From Bisporella sp. PMI_857 (lineage: Eukaryota; Ascomycota; Leotiomycetes; Helotiales; Helotiaceae): a stretch of 64,000 nt of DNA. Where the stretch lies: NCBI GenBank assembly GCA_021307315.1, contig JAJSPD010000010.1:682001-746000 (forward strand). Direction: 5' to 3'. Each line of letters opens with the position of its first letter. Positions within the stretch are counted from its first letter, which is position 1. Both the position numbers and the translations under genes were made by a program. Shown here piece by piece: positions 11,996 to 24,642 of this stretch. The notes under the pieces are model-generated. The model was given only the letters and a program-made list of their open reading frames with translations. It had not been told where the DNA came from and ran no database searches.

Positions 11996-14900
11996 TTCTC
12001 AAGCCTCTCTCATGTTCATAAACTTAAAACGCACAAAAAATATTTGGAGATGTGCACAGGATGGTGCGATTAATATGGTGTGAACATAATGGCAGAGAAC
12101 GAATCTCCTTTGTTTTAAGCGAGCCTGCGTCACGCATAAACATCACGCCTTGATTTACAACTCTCCTCAAATTCTCCTTTCTAGGTGGATGGAAGCAACA
12201 GCATGTAGGATTTATGAGCGGGTCGATGAACTCATTGGGCAATGGGAAGAATTTTGAGGAAAGAAGTAGGATAGCACCTAAAGAAAGAAAATGTTCCCGA
12301 GTTCTTATATTTTTACTTTTGGTGAATGTAATATGACTGTGATAATGTAACAGGTGGCCAGAATATTTTTTTATGTCTCATCAAGCGACATGGTCCATTT
12401 ATAAGACAGAACCTGCTCACGGCTCCCCGGCCAGCTACCTTGCTAATGGCCCCCCATCTTCTATATTCCACGCCAAAATATGGCTCCCATTCCCATTCAA
12501 GACGTATGGCGTCAAGGCTCCCCGAAATATAAGCAAATGGCACATGAAGAAAACACATAACCTCAATCAACATACATTCCATCCACGCATCCAAGCTCTC
12601 TGCATCAGGCGACCTATACAGCGGCAACCCACATCATCACACACTTTTGCAGCACGTGGTCCTGCCGAATAAGATGAGAGTGTATTCAAATGTCTATTTT
12701 TTTTTAATGAGGATGGTTACCGATACTCTTGCTGAAATGCTCCTTTCATTCTGCTTCTAGGGTAGTTGGGTTTGATATTATGCATACTCACAAATTTTAT
12801 AAGAGATGGCTCTGATTAGACGCTGGAATTGTCCCGATCCAAGTTTTGCAGTGCATCATCACGTGGAAAGTCCTGAGCTGGATGCCCGAAAGTCGACCAG
12901 ATATCCCATGGTCATACACCGGTCGCGCTTAGGGATCCGCTTAATGTGTTGACCGTTGACTGTTAAAACTGTAAAAGGAGCTTAATAATCCTCAGGAAGA
13001 TCAGGTTGGATATTTTGCAATTGGAAATCGCTGAGTTGTGATCACTGCAATTAAGTCACTCTGTGGCCGTTACATATGTCTACTCCTAGTTGATCTCACA
13101 AGATCTTAATCGCCATGAACATAGTAGCGAATTCTTTCCAAACTGTGAATAGCATTTGAGTTTGCTCTGCGAGAGAAGAAACTTTTGATGAATGGTGGAC
13201 ATAACAAGAACCGCCTGCGCACAGCTTTCGGGAATCATGCATGACTACTTCGAGCTTTTCTTCGTCTAGCGATTTTTTGAGAAACAGACCAGAAAGACGG
13301 AAGGCGGCTCAAAATTGCGGAGCCCATTCCCAATCGTGATCTTGAACGATCATGTATGCGGAATAACCTTTTCACGTATTGGGAAGGAGCTCACAGCCCC
13401 TGACCTTCAATGTATATTCAACTACTGACCAACTCCTTGAATTCTCTTCCGAGTGGTGATCAGCCAAGTCCGCAATTCATTTCACAGACTTTGCTTTAGA
13501 AGTATCGCACAGCCACACGGCCATTGTTGCTACCCACGCAAACCCGGTGAAAAAGCACCATATTAAACCGAAACAAAATACGCAGGGTGCAAACCTAAGC
13601 AGGCCATCCAGAATCTCTGGATCATTCGTGTTATACGGCTTTAATTGCATGGCTTGAAGTTTCATAAATTTCAGAAAGAACGCTGAAAGCCAGTGATAAA
13701 TTGCTGACAAGTCCCGGAACTCTTAGAGCTTTGGAAACCGATTTATCTGGCATCTCTATCTCGGCTTTGACTCTGAAGAGTCTGCCTACAACATATTCCA
13801 CGCTTGCCTTGCGGTCTTGTTGTGCCATCTCCTGGAGAGCGACTGGACTGGTGCTTTATTTGGTAGGTTATGGAAGGTCATCTTGGGCAATGATGACCTG
13901 ACGAGTTCTCTGTCAGGAGATAGAGAAGAGACTTTAAGTTCGGAGTGCAAATGGATGGTATTGTATTCGGACGGTAGAAGTGATGAAAGTTGTAGGAAGA
14001 TGACCTTAAGAAGTCATAAAACTTTGTAAAACTTTATTTGTGCTTGGAATGATGCGCTAAAACTCTGTCATATTGGTAGATGGTCGTTAGTTAAGTTCTT
14101 AAGACTTAGTGCTGGACAAAATTAGGGTCTGATTGGCATAACGCTTGAAAATGGACCGTCTGAACTTTAGAAAGAGTCATCTCTACGTGCTGCATACAGA
14201 GTCTCTGCGTGTTGCCATTAGACCCTAACTAATGCCTTTCCGCAAGTCACTCGAAGACAAGAATCTGATTCACCACAAGTAAAACCCACCCAAAATGGTA
14301 CCTATAGTCAACGTCGAAATCTTCACTGCAGAGTCGTGCTTCTGGCAGCAATAGAATTGGCGACAGTGAAGGCTACTTTCAGCTATCTTTTTTTTGCTCT
14401 AAAATACCTTCAACTTACCTTTCAACTCTTCCACAACACATTCGTCTCAGTAGTTCACAGATGCCAAATTCGCTAGAAGTCGCATCTGCCACAAGAGCCT
14501 CTAGTTGTGCTTACTTTCATACATATGAGTACAGGTAGACCAAACCCCGAGAGACTGAAAGACAATCAATTGCAGATTACCAATACACGTACGGCAGCAC
14601 TTTTGAAATAGGTATGCAAGCATGACACATACCACTTTGAAACAGGGGCACATCTCATCCGAGCTGAGGTCCACGAGAGAGGAACTGTAAATTCGGAGCG
14701 ATGTAACAAGAAACTGTTCGTAGATGCTAGTTGGAAGTCTGATCATGACAATCTCCAAAGACTATGTGAAATAGCCCCCTTTATCACGGGAATAATCCTG
14801 ATTCTCAGCATATGGCATCATTCATAGAGTGAAGTGGTTCACGGCTATACTACAAATGTCAGCTACGAAATTGGCTCAAAGGTGAAGATACTAAAGCTAA

Positions 14901-15206
14901 ATGATCTCGTAGACATCTGTTTACAGGTACTTCTATTTAAATATTCATCTTAATTGTTACAAGTAGTCTACTTCATATTTGTCGTCGTTGATCTGATGGC
15001 TATTGCAAAATAAGAACCATAGAACTGCTGTCATTAATGCCTGCCTCGCCGAGATACTTAGAGTCACGTGAGACAGGTAGATGCTTCAGCCTCAGGCACT
15101 TGTACAAAATTTCAACCCCACCATATCAACACAACACAAATTCATACCATCCTTCGAACAAAACAATCACCTACACCACCCTCCAAGATTATAACGCATA
15201 GTCAAG
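11996..15206. other. 3.2-kb stretch without a supported gene
   Basis: Contains the KIN1 3' end and the EF-1B promoter, with a CA-rich leader before 15207. On the minus strand at 13477-13665 a 62-codon frame from an ATG encodes one hydrophobic, possibly membrane-spanning segment (FAPCVFCFGLIWCFF). Neighbouring minus-strand frames at about 13670-13960 also look mildly protein-like but switch frame without good splice sites. I cannot tell a small fast-evolving gene from a relic or chance. Nothing else was recognised. Confidence 0.35.
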
Positions 15207-16254
15207 ATGGGATTCACCGACCTCGTTTCTGATGCTGGTCTTACCGGTAAGCACTTGAACATTTCCCTCCATGCCTTATTGGATATTGGGTCGTCTTTCT
15301 CCCCTCATTATGCAAAATAGAAAAGCGCAAACGCTAACTAGATTCAGTCCTTAACAGCTGGTTGACCACCCGCTCCTACGTTGTAGGGTAAGTCAACTGC
15401 AGCCTGCGAATTTCTTCCGCGAGCGACTATAACGAGTCCTGGGCGATTGTTGCCCTGCCGGCCGCCTCTTTCCAATTCTACATGATGAGCAACATTGGTC
15501 CGTGTTACTGAGCGGCGTCAAGAACCGTGTCATGGCGATCACCATTGCACTTAGTGCACCTCTGATTCTCTCCTTTTCTTCGCTTTTTCTGAATCGAAAT
15601 TTCTTTGGCGGTGGGTGGTACTAACATTGCGAATATAGATACTCCATCTCCCAAGCAGATGTTGCCACATACAAGGCCCTGAAGTCTGCCCCCGACTCCT
15701 CAAAATACCCACACGCTGCTAGATGGTACAAGCACATTACCTCATACACCGACGAGTTCGCCACTCTGCCCGGAGATGCGTCGAAACCCTACACAACTTA
15801 CGGCCCTGAGGTCGCCGAGGTCACCCTGAACCCAGCCAAAGCCCCAGCCGCCGCAGAGGACGAAGATGACGACGAGGTCGACCTTTTCGGTTCTGACGAC
15901 GAGGAGGAGGATGCCGAGGCGGCCAGAATCCGCGAGGAGCGCCTTGCCGAGTACAAGAAGAAGAAGGAGGGCAAGACCAAGCCAGCGGCCAAATCTGTGG
16001 TTACCATGGATATCAAGCCCTGGGACGATGAGACCGACATGGTGGCCCTCGAGGCGGCGGTTCGTGGTATTGAGAAGGATGGTCTTGTCTGGGGTGCTTC
16101 CAAGCTGGTTGCTGTTGGATACGGTATTAAGAAGCTACAGATCAACTTGGTCATCGAGGATGACAAGATTGGTCTTGATGACCTGCAGGAGGAGATTACT
16201 GAGTTTGAAGACTATGTCCAATCAACTGATATCGCGGCCATGCAAAAGTTGTAG
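15207..16254 (+). CDS. EFB1: Translation elongation factor 1-beta (eEF1B alpha)
   Basis: The guanine-nucleotide exchange factor that recycles eEF1A-GDP to eEF1A-GTP in cytosolic translation. Three exons (15207-15246, 15348-15387, 15639-16254) give 231 residues, the usual size. The N-terminal GST-like part ([37 protein letters not shown]) is followed by a very acidic linker ([19 protein letters not shown], about residues 105-125) with the conserved LFGSDDEEE core. The C-terminal exchange domain reads [15 protein letters not shown], then [20 protein letters not shown], and ends MQKL. The first two exons are 40 bp each. Intron 2 is 251 bp, far longer than its neighbours, because it carries a box C/D snoRNA. 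Strong expression is expected for this family. Confidence 0.97.
15482..15565 (+). ncRNA. snR18: Box C/D snoRNA U18/snR18 in EF-1B intron 2
   Basis: Within intron 2 of the EF-1B gene there is a C box ATGATGA (15482-15488), a D' box CTGA (15508-15511) and a D box CTGA (15562-15565), spanning 84 nt. The bases just before D' read TTGGTCCGTGTTA. This is complementary to the highly conserved large-subunit rRNA stretch AACACGGACCAA. The fifth base upstream of D' pairs with the A of AACAC, as expected for guiding 2'-O-methylation of the position called Am649 in yeast 25S rRNA. Yeast U18 (snR18) guides this site and sits in the EFB1 intron, so both guide and host gene agree. A clear terminal stem is not obvious. 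Release would be by debranching and trimming of the spliced intron. Confidence 0.88.
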
Positions 16255-16787
16255 ATGGATTTCGATTGCTTGACGGGTATAGATACTTCGGAACTGCAAT
16301 GCACACATTATGAACACCGGTAGCGTTATATGATATGTCAAATGGCTTATGTTTCTTGTAATGGTGATATTTTGCGTCAGCTTAAGGCTAGAAAGTCTAA
16401 GTCGTATTTGGTGTACTTTGATTACTTCAAGCTGTGCTCACCTACTAACTTTGCATAGTCTGGAAGGTCATCTGAGATAATTGTGAATCCGTGCTCCTTA
16501 AGGTAATTGGCAAACCTCTATATACAATCAAAGCATTATAATGCCGGTTACGTACATTCTCTATGGTACTATGCTGAGAGGCTTTTCAATTGTATACAGC
16601 TGCCAGGTTCCCAGCCCGTCAAGAAGAAGAAAAAGCAGCCCTCCAGCATAACACCACGCCAATACAAGCCCACGACGAAGACGATGAGCCATATGACAAA
16701 TGAAAACCACGCTCATGATTGGAACACGACAAGATCGGATCGTTGATTAGCGTTCGCGAAGTAGTTTTAAGGGAAAGGTTGTAAGTC
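16255..16787. other. Short intergenic, possible orphan exon
   Basis: Holds the convergent 3' ends of EF-1B and the WHI2-like gene. On the plus strand from about 16600 to the TGA at 16703 there is a protein-like frame (RQEEEKAALQHN, then HDEDDEPYDK) that follows an acceptor-like TATACAG. I could not find an upstream exon in phase, so it is not called a gene. Confidence 0.3.
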
Positions 16788-18316
16788 TTAGCGTAAGCCG
16801 ATGACGCTCATCTCCAGCGTCCACACTCTCCTGATCCACACCTTCAACTTCCCTTCCACGCCTTCAACCCCATCTAGTTCGACGCCTTCCCACCAGCATC
16901 GTCGCGCCGGTTTCCTCCAGAAGAGAAGTAGCTTCTGTGCCATCCCTACGGCATTACTTCCCATCTCGCCAGTGCGGATGTCAGTGCGTAATCTAGCAAG
17001 CGCGAGACTACAGATGACGGCTTTATTTGGTTCATTGGCGCGGTGGCCCCAGTGGTCATCATGGTTGAAACCCCTTGCCTGGTTAGCGAAGCTCATCTCG
17101 ATTATTTAGGGGGCCGCTTACCCTGCTGTCAACATTTCAATTAGGTGCTGTTCGGTTGTTCCTGTTTCTTCACTTTTTCTCAAACCAGAGAAAATGCCGT
17201 CTTGCTTCAAAAGCTTTTTGCCAGCTGCTCTTTTCACCTCTATCATCTCCGTCTGTTCGATATCTGCTCGTGGGGGTATCACATAAAAATCTAGATCCTC
17301 TCTCAACACAATTATTCCTGCCCGATCTTGAAGCATCTCCCTCGCTGACCCTGCCATTGGCTCGATTGGCACTGCGTCCGCCTCTGGACTTGTTGAAGGC
17401 GAATTTCCTCCAGACGGTATTGTCTGTGCGACAGTTCGGAAGAATTCTAGCATATATTGAAGTGATGCTGGATCATACTGAGAATCTATGTTAGCTATAT
17501 AGAAATCTAGATTTTGCAATAAATGACGAATGATGTTTAGATTACTAACATCAACTTGAAAGGCATCGCCTTCTTGATATGTATTTAGGTTCCCGTCAGG
17601 TAACAATCCATTAGGGAAAAGCGATAGAAGGACAAATTCAGGGAGTGTAAGCAGTTCATCTCTTGATAAGGTGAATCGTTGGCCCCTAGAGCAAAATTAG
17701 TCCGCCTTCCCTACTTTATCGATCTCTCATACCGAAGGTCCATAGTGATATTCTCATCTGCGCCGACATCTAATAAAGGTTAAAACTAGCATATAACATA
17801 GGTTCCAGACTACAAACCACCAAGCGTATTAATTGGTGGCGCGCCACCTTGTTGTACTTGAGTAATTATACTCGCAGCTCCTCCTGCGGCCGCCATCACA
17901 TATGTAAATGATTCGAGTGGACTGGAGCCTTCTGAATAAGCTGGTGGTGGTTCACTATCCTCGTCTTTTTTAGATGCCTCTCCCTTTGTGTCCTGGGGTA
18001 AAGCTGCCTTTGTGTCTGCAACAACGTCTTGAGACGAGCTTGAGGGATGGTGCGATTCGTATGCTGGAACTGAAGCCGATGCGCCAGCCTCGGTGACAGC
18101 TGTATTGTATGCCGCTAAGGCTTCAGTATTGGAGGTATATAAAGACGAGAAAGTCGGCGGGGGAGAGGCAGGGGCAGAACCTGACGGTTCTGAGGATGGA
18201 TATCGAGGTGGTGAGTAGCTTCGATGATCCCCCGGCTTCGAGCAGCGCGCCTGCTCGTCTTTTTGAGTATTTGACAACGTGATTGCTAGATTCGCGAACC
18301 GCCTAATATCATTCAC
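16788..18316 (-). CDS. WHI2: WHI2-like BTB/POZ stress-response protein
   Basis: Four exons keep frame: 18316-17818, 17769-17733, 17685-17122 and 17073-16788, with introns of 46-48 bp, giving at least 461 residues. The N-terminal third is low-complexity (Ser/Pro/Ala-rich). A BTB/POZ-type core follows: ITMDLRGQRFTLSRDELLTL, then FVLLSLFPNGLLPDG. Further on are AGIIVLREDLDFYVIPP, EMLTAGGFNHDDHWGHR and KAVICSLALARLRTDI, all typical of fungal Whi2 homologues. In yeast Whi2 works with Psr1/Psr2 phosphatases in the general stress response and in repressing TORC1 under low amino acids. The 18316 end is a GTG that only marks the open frame. No in-frame ATG precedes it before a stop, so the true N-terminus lies in an upstream exon that I could not fix. 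Confidence 0.88.
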
Positions 18317-18319
18317 ATG

Positions 18320-20361
18320 GGTCGAAAATGTTCCGCTGTCTCAATTGCTGTATATGCAGAGTTGTATTGGGTGTGATAACCGTAAACAGAGTCGCGATTG
18401 AGATGAGGTCGACGGCGCTTAGCAAAAGGGGACTAGTTTAATTCTTACCCCCTGTATATCTGGAACCCCTGAGAATTGGCACTTGAAGCTTTCAAGCGAA
18501 TGTCAATCCAGAGAACGAGATTAAATTTTATATTGTCTATGCTATGGGATTCTGTTTCACGTCTGAAGTATCAAGCGCATGGGTCATTATGTCCCCAATT
18601 GGCATGGGTGCGCTTAGGCCGAATAGCCTTCCCAAGCCGCATACTTTGACTATTGTATAACGCTACACACCACGACAGGTCGAAGTGGTACGGAGACCAA
18701 ACTCCGTGCCACCCGAAGACAGGGATAGCTATGTTAAGCTCTAGATGCATAACTGATCATAATGCAGTCTTTCTAACACAGGATCTGTTGTTCTCTTCAA
18801 GGATTTTGTTAATCTTGCTATGTCATTGTTCATCATATGTTTTAAAAGCTCTCCATATGATGCTTCTGTGCTCCGAAAGGTGGATTGCATTAGCGAAAAG
18901 TAAATTCACATAGCAAGAAGCCGTCCTTTTGAGCGTGCAATTTTTGACCTAAATTATCCTTTAACTCGAAGTCTGGTCTGCTATCTATCTCTTGACTGGT
19001 TCCTGTGGATGTCAATGTAAATCTTACCCATGGCACACATCTCCAAACTTATTAATTATTCCAGATAGATACACGACGGTTGGATGCAATATGCGCAAAT
19101 CGTCGAGGCAGCCCGATCCTAGACCAAGTAAAAAGAGGCTCCGCTAAATTTCTCCGTGTTAGGAAAGCATTGTTAGCGTGAGCGGGAAACTTGTGTACAG
19201 TACCTTATTGAGTATCTGTCAATCCTCGTTCACCCAGCTATACCCTTTAATTCCGAAGTCACGGTCTTCCCCGTCTTTCATAGTTCTTTAAAAACTGAGC
19301 TCTCTTTTATCAAAATACATATCGCTTTACTGGCCAAGCAAATATGCCTTGCCCCTTACTGCTCTAATCCGCAACATCCTTGACCACGTTCTCTTCTAAA
19401 GCTGGTCGTTCAGTCCTATCTTGCGAAAGTTACTGTATTTATTGTTGCTGATTGGTTTGAAAGAAGAATCGACGATACAGTGTAAGTATCTCGACCATCA
19501 ATTTTCAGCCGTTTACTAGTATTGACAATCCGCAAGTAAATTTAGAACCGCATCAGCGCTACATACGCGTGTAAAAGCAGATGGTTGACATATATAGGAC
19601 GAAAATGTACCACAATAATAGCCTGCACCTGCACCTCAGTTAACAACTCTCCTTTCTTATTTGTACCAGAAAGGAAGGGTGGTTAGTATTGAAGTGGACC
19701 GGAAAAGTATCCTCTGCCTATTGGTGGAACCCTGGTTTGATGGTGAGTAAGTTTATTCAAACAAATACAGCTTAAATTGTATGGTGCTGTTACAACCACC
19801 AGTCCTGAGGCAGTAAGCGGTCCCAGGACGGAATAAAGACCTGGGGCGGGTAGCCCCAGGGGGATCACGAATCCCGGGAAAGAACGTCCTAATGGACTCC
19901 AGAGACCTAAGAGTGTTGTATCTCCTGGGATCTTGCACTATTATTATATGGAGTAATATGTGAGTCGGTTAGCTAGTTACGGGATCCTGCAAACAAGTCA
20001 CGTAATGTATCCAAGGGTAGCATGAGACTAATAAGTAGATCGCATTTCTTAGGATAAGAGCTTCGTGCCCAACTCAATTGGTATTCTCATTCTTGTTACC
20101 GGGATCTTGGTTATAAGTGATACACCTACCTCTGTTCAGACTCCCAACCTTAGACAGGATCTTGTGGCTATAAGCCAACAAGACCTTATGCTGGAACATA
20201 GTTTCAACTATTTTCTTATTATTCCAATGCTTACGTCTCGTTCATCCTCGTCATCTAGCTTCGTCAAAAGCGCTGCGTAGTAATATATCATAGCATCTCG
20301 CACAGCATCCAGGTGGTATTCTCGTCTTATGGATAAAAGTGACGACACTTCTAAGAATATT
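18320..20361. other. Gene-poor region left of the NLR relic
   Basis: About 2 kb without a supported gene. The right end should include the missing first exon or promoter of the WHI2-like gene near 18.3-18.6 kb. The minus strand of 19.68-19.95 kb carries a TATAATA and, about 190 bp downstream, an AATAAA, which could be an LTR-like promoter/poly(A) pair, but I found no TG...CA ends with a target duplication. A protein-like minus-strand frame at about 20.21-20.32 kb (HLDAVRDAMIYYYAALL) may belong to the adjacent relic. Confidence 0.35.
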
Positions 20362-20640
20362 TTACATGGTCTCGTAAACCTTTTTCCGGCCTAGCTCACT
20401 AACGATTGCTTGCGCAGAATTCCGCAAGACAGCAATATAAATCCTATCGCGGTGTTCTTCTGGGGTTATATCAGCAGTGCTGCTCTGAAAGAGTACAAGT
20501 AGCCTTTCATTTACCAATAGTCCTTCGCGAATAAACCGGCAAGCGGGTTTAACTCAAATAAATAAACCGCTTGCCTTTTGAACTAGAGCATTGGTAACTT
20601 CTACACCCGGCCATCTAGGCCTAAGAGCCTATTCCTGCTG
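20362..20640 (-). pseudogene. Decayed STAND/NLR (NACHT-type) fragment
   Basis: Reading the minus strand from about 20613 there is one continuous frame with internal stops: WPGVEVTNALVQKASGLFI, a TGA, then VKPACRFIREG, then ITPEEHRDRIYIAVLRNS, then a TAA after KKVYETM. SGLFIWAATACRFIR followed by a YxxVLR segment is a signature of the winged-helix side of fungal NACHT/NWD STAND proteins, so the TGA sits exactly where Trp (TGG) is expected. No P-loop, WD or ankyrin part is present nearby. The fragment is therefore a truncated, inactivated relic. It could alternatively be a piece of a neighbouring gene family scattered by recombination. Confidence 0.6.
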
Positions 20641-20976
20641 AATTATTTCGAAGTCATGATTTAAGAAAGTTGTTATGTCACGATCGGCAATAGGCGGAGA
20701 TGTGCCATAAAGAATAAAGTCGCGGTATTAGGTTGTAGGCATTTCATAGAAACCATGTAATCACGCCGTAAGAGACAAGATGTCAAACAGCAGCATTTCT
20801 TAACCTTATTCGATCGGAACCTTGAGTTTATAGACAACAATACAAGCATTACAATGTTAACAGCTCGGGCGCTCATTGTAGTGGCAGGCATGCGATCTGC
20901 AAGGTTGATAGTAGGCAAGCTCAAGAAGCTGTTTAAAATGAAGTAGTCCCCGATTGTACGTTTACATTCTGGTAGA

Positions 20977-22652
20977 TCACCCCTGAAATGCCATCATCCG
21001 AATTCCACACCTTGAACCTGGACCAGTCATCTTGTTGATATTCAGGCACCATGTAAGTTCCCTTTCAGCCCCGACGTCTTCGTAATATGAACGTATAATC
21101 CACTGCGAATAGGTAGTTGCCTGATGGCCTAGCGCTCCCATGTCGATGCGGTGACAGTATTCAATACTTAGACATAGGTAGCGTGCAAGCTTGTCAGCTT
21201 CAAGTCTGATAGAGCTTGTAGGATTATGCACATATCCCTCAAGGATGTGACTGTCTTTCATTTGGGACGTGAAATTAGAACTGAGTTCGTCAATGGCTGG
21301 AGAATAGATGTTACTTCCGGGGACCTCGTTGAGGAAGCGAAGAATGCTTGCAAGAGTCTGCAATAAAATTCCCCAGGAGAGTGTAAAGTAGCTTGCGACG
21401 TCAAGCGATGCGAATTGCAGGACGAATGGGTAGAGGTTATTACCATACCGGTCATCAGATGGGTTGTGTAGACGAGAAGGCACCGCTTGGTATATTTGCC
21501 TAGAGAATTGAGAACAGTGCTTACGCTGCCATGAATAGAGATTTGCAGCCGTATTGGCCATGGCTGTTAGGATAGCTGTATTCCGACGGCTAGATAAATC
21601 CTTGCTCGCAACCAACATATCTGCTTCTTCGAAAAGCACCGGCAAATCCGAAGCAATATCAATGAGCTCATCGAACGGATCTAAATCGATCTTTGCAGAC
21701 ATGACTGCGCGCCACTGATCATTCGTCAAGGAGCTCTTTCGTCGTTTGGCGAGCTCTGTGATACCCTTGATGACTGTTTGTTAGATCAAAATACCTGAGC
21801 TCATGCTCGCATTCACTCACCGTCATAACCCGAAGCCGTGAACAGAGCCTAGACCAGCCGTAGGAAGGCGACGTTGGCACTTCGTACTGTCCTTTCAACC
21901 GTAAAATTTGAGCGATACCCTGGACATGTGTACACCAACTTTCATCGGAGGAGCAGATAAATAGCTACGAAGATTGTTAGTAACAGAGGATTGTTGTGGT
22001 CATGATAGCTCTCTCGGACCTCACAAACAGAGAGAACTACTATTGCTGCAAGAAGGCGATCGATTTCTTCGCCTGTGCTTTGATCATGCTGTAATTCCCT
22101 TGACAGTCGTGACAAGGCATCATTGTAAACTTCTAGCGCCTGTTCTAATGAAGTATCCCCGGTCTGTGTAACATAGACCATAGTTGTGCAGAAGGCAAGA
22201 AGGGCATGGTCAAGAGTCAAGCAAATGCCGCCAGGCGCACAAACTGCCCCGACCCACGAAGAACATCTAGCGCTTGCGACATCTTCATTCGGACCCGGCT
22301 GTGGAAGGTACAACTTTCGAAGTATGTCGAATGCTATCGCGCGATATCGTGGACCTGACTCAAAAGGGTCATGCAGTAGTTCTGTCAGCATGCCAAGTTG
22401 CGTTTTCATTGACGGCTCTGTGTCGCTCTCTTGCCGGGCAAGGCTTGCTTGCTTTACGCTCGTAATAACCAATGAAGCTGTGGTAGAGGGATCCTGCTGT
22501 GTCCTATTGACGAAGATGATGTCATTTCCATAGCCTGAGCATCGAATTTTGGCTTTGGTGCATCGAAGGCATCGTGGCCGCTCAAGTCCGCATTTCACCC
22601 GTCTTCGTTTACATTCTTTACAAGCCTTTGACTTGCCAGCAACTCCAACCAT
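20977..22652 (-). CDS. Zn2Cys6 fungal transcription factor
   Basis: A 521-residue regulator from three exons (22652-22020, 21964-21821, 21765-20977), both introns 55 bp. The ATG at 22652 is used because the frame upstream starts only from GTG. The DNA-binding binuclear zinc cluster lies at once after the start: CKECKRRRVKCGLERPRCLRC then RCSGYG (six cysteines, C-x2-C-x6-C-x5-C-x2-C-x6-C). The rest is the helical middle-homology type found in regulators of this class (DPFESGPRYRAIAFDIL, CLTLDHALLAFC, GITELAKRRKSSLTNDQWR). It is transcribed away from the MFS transporter at 23327 with 674 bp between the two ATGs. That arrangement often means the factor controls its neighbour. The target pathway is not evident from sequence. 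Confidence 0.9.
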
Positions 22653-23326
22653 GTTGCTCTCAATGCTGATCACCCTGACTGCTTCTCAGCTGCAGAGCGC
22701 GTCTTGGAAGATGCTAGCAGCTCAATAGAATAACCTGAAAACGTATGAAAAGAATATAATGAGGAGCGGAATAGAACGGAATCCATGTTTTGCTGTGACT
22801 CTAGAAGCAATCAGAATTGATTCTTTCCTCCCCGTAGCCGAAGCCGAACTGGATGCGGTGAGCAGATAGCGCTAAGCCCAAAATGGTCATATTTTTCGAG
22901 CTTCTGTCCAGGGCTATTTCAAGATCTTTACTCAGCGAAGTAATTCTGGCCAACCGCCTCTGCTGCTCGAGCGACTCGGGCTCTAGGATGTGTGAATGCG
23001 TGCATCAGTCTTTTAAGGTCTCAGACCTCTGTGCCCTGCCGACTTATGTGTCTAAGGATGCTCTTCTCAGCTTCTCCCATTACCGTAAAGTTTGGATGAT
23101 ACGCCCCGGCTTATAAATAAGGGGCTTATATTCCAACCCGGGCTTATTATCCAATCTCTACGGTACCTATTTTGGTCGTATCCTTCGAGCTCACGACCGG
23201 GTGCTGCTCTCATAGTTCCGCACACCCGGCTCGTTATCGATATCTGAATGATATAAAGGAGGATCATATCGCAAGCCAGCGCTCGCTTTTGAAGAGCATA
23301 GTCTCCTGACAATAACATCTAATATT
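22653..23326. promoter_or_regulatory. Divergent promoter of the Zn2Cys6 factor and MFS transporter
   Basis: The 674-bp shared upstream region contains two repeat patterns. CCG triplets occur at 22832, 22838 and 22844, an exact CCGNNN direct repeat, and CGG/CCG half-sites are what Zn2Cys6 proteins bind. GGCTTAT occurs three times at 23108-23114, 23123-23129 and 23141-23147. A TATAAA at 23252-23257 lies about 70 bp before the MFS ATG. The sites are seen; their use is inferred. Confidence 0.5.
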
Positions 23327-24642
23327 ATGTCAGAAAAAGTCGACGAGAGGGAGGTTTCAGTAGCCAAAGAGCCAGATACAAACACATTCCCAGATGGCGG
23401 ATTAGAAGCATGGCTTGTCGTAGTCGGCGGCTTCTGCACAATTTTTGCGAGCTTTGGCTGGATCAATTGTAAGCAGCCCTGAATTGGGATGCAGGACTGT
23501 ATTATTAACATCACGCAGGCATTGGCATATTCCAGGACTACTACCAGATGCATCAACTTCGTAACTACTCACCCAGCACCATAGCGTGGATCCCTTCCAC
23601 CGAGTCCTTTATGATGTTTTTCTGGGCTCCAGTAGTGGGCAAGGTAACGGACGACTTCGGGCCTAGGATACCTATCCTGATCGGATCCTTCCTCCACATT
23701 TTTGGACTGATGATGACGTCAATTTCGAAAGAGTATTACCAGATCTTCCTCTCCCAGTCGATATGCAGCGCAATTGGATGCAGCTTTCTCTTTTACCCAT
23801 CCATGACCGCTGCTGCAAGCTGGTTCCTGCGCCACCGTGCTCTTGCAATTGGACTCATGGTGGCCGGGTCAAGCATCGGAGGCATCATTTTACCAATCAT
23901 GGTCAACCGCCTTGTGAACGAGATTGGCTTTGGCTGGACGATGCGAGGCATCGCTTTTATGCTGCTTGGGATTCTTGTTCTTGGCAATCTGACTGTCAAA
24001 AGCCGGTTACCGCCTACAAGGAGACCATTCAAGCTCAAGGACTTTTTGGTGCCATATACCGAGCCCGCTTTCCTGCTTCTGACGATCGGATCCTTCTTCA
24101 TCTTTTTTGGCGGGTTCCTCCCATTTAATTTTGTTATTGTGCAAGCGCGAGCCGAAGGGATGTCCGCCAACCTAGCGGGCTATCTCGTGCCCATCATCAA
24201 CGCAGCTTCGACCTTCGGACGTATCATACCGGCTCATTTTGGGGACATGTACGGAGTCTTCAACATCTTCATCATCACCACCGCGCTCTGCGGCATCTTG
24301 AACCTCGCAGTCTGGCTTCCCGTGCATTCTAACGCCGGTATTATCGTTTTCGCGGTACTGTACGGTTTCACTTCGGGCTGTACCTTCTCTATCATTCCCG
24401 CCATGGTTGCGCGTATGACCACCGACATACGTACTCTCGGCGTGAGGACAGGAAGTTTGTATGTTGTCAGTGCCTGTGGCGCGTTGGTAGGAAGTCCAAT
24501 CGCTGGCGCCATCAGTAACTCCCAAGATGGTGGTTTTTCGGGGCTTATCGTCTTTTGTGGCGTCACATTACTCGCAGGTACCTTATTCACTGTGTTCTCC
24601 GGGTGTAAACAGGTTGGGCTAAAGTTGATGGCGAAAGTATGA
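23327..24642 (+). CDS. MFS transporter, monocarboxylate-transporter-like
   Basis: A 421-residue membrane transporter from two exons (23327-23468, 23519-24642; 50-bp intron). A short hydrophilic N-terminus ends in [16 protein letters not shown], the typical start of fungal MCT-like (MCH) proteins, followed by [20 protein letters not shown]. The loop [18 protein letters not shown] contains the D-x-x-G-x-R pattern between transmembrane helices 2 and 3. About twelve hydrophobic segments can be counted. Relatives carry monocarboxylates or related small organic acids, and several sit in fungal metabolite clusters. The substrate cannot be read from sequence. It is divergent from the Zn2Cys6 gene and precedes a monooxygenase gene on the same strand. 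Confidence 0.9.
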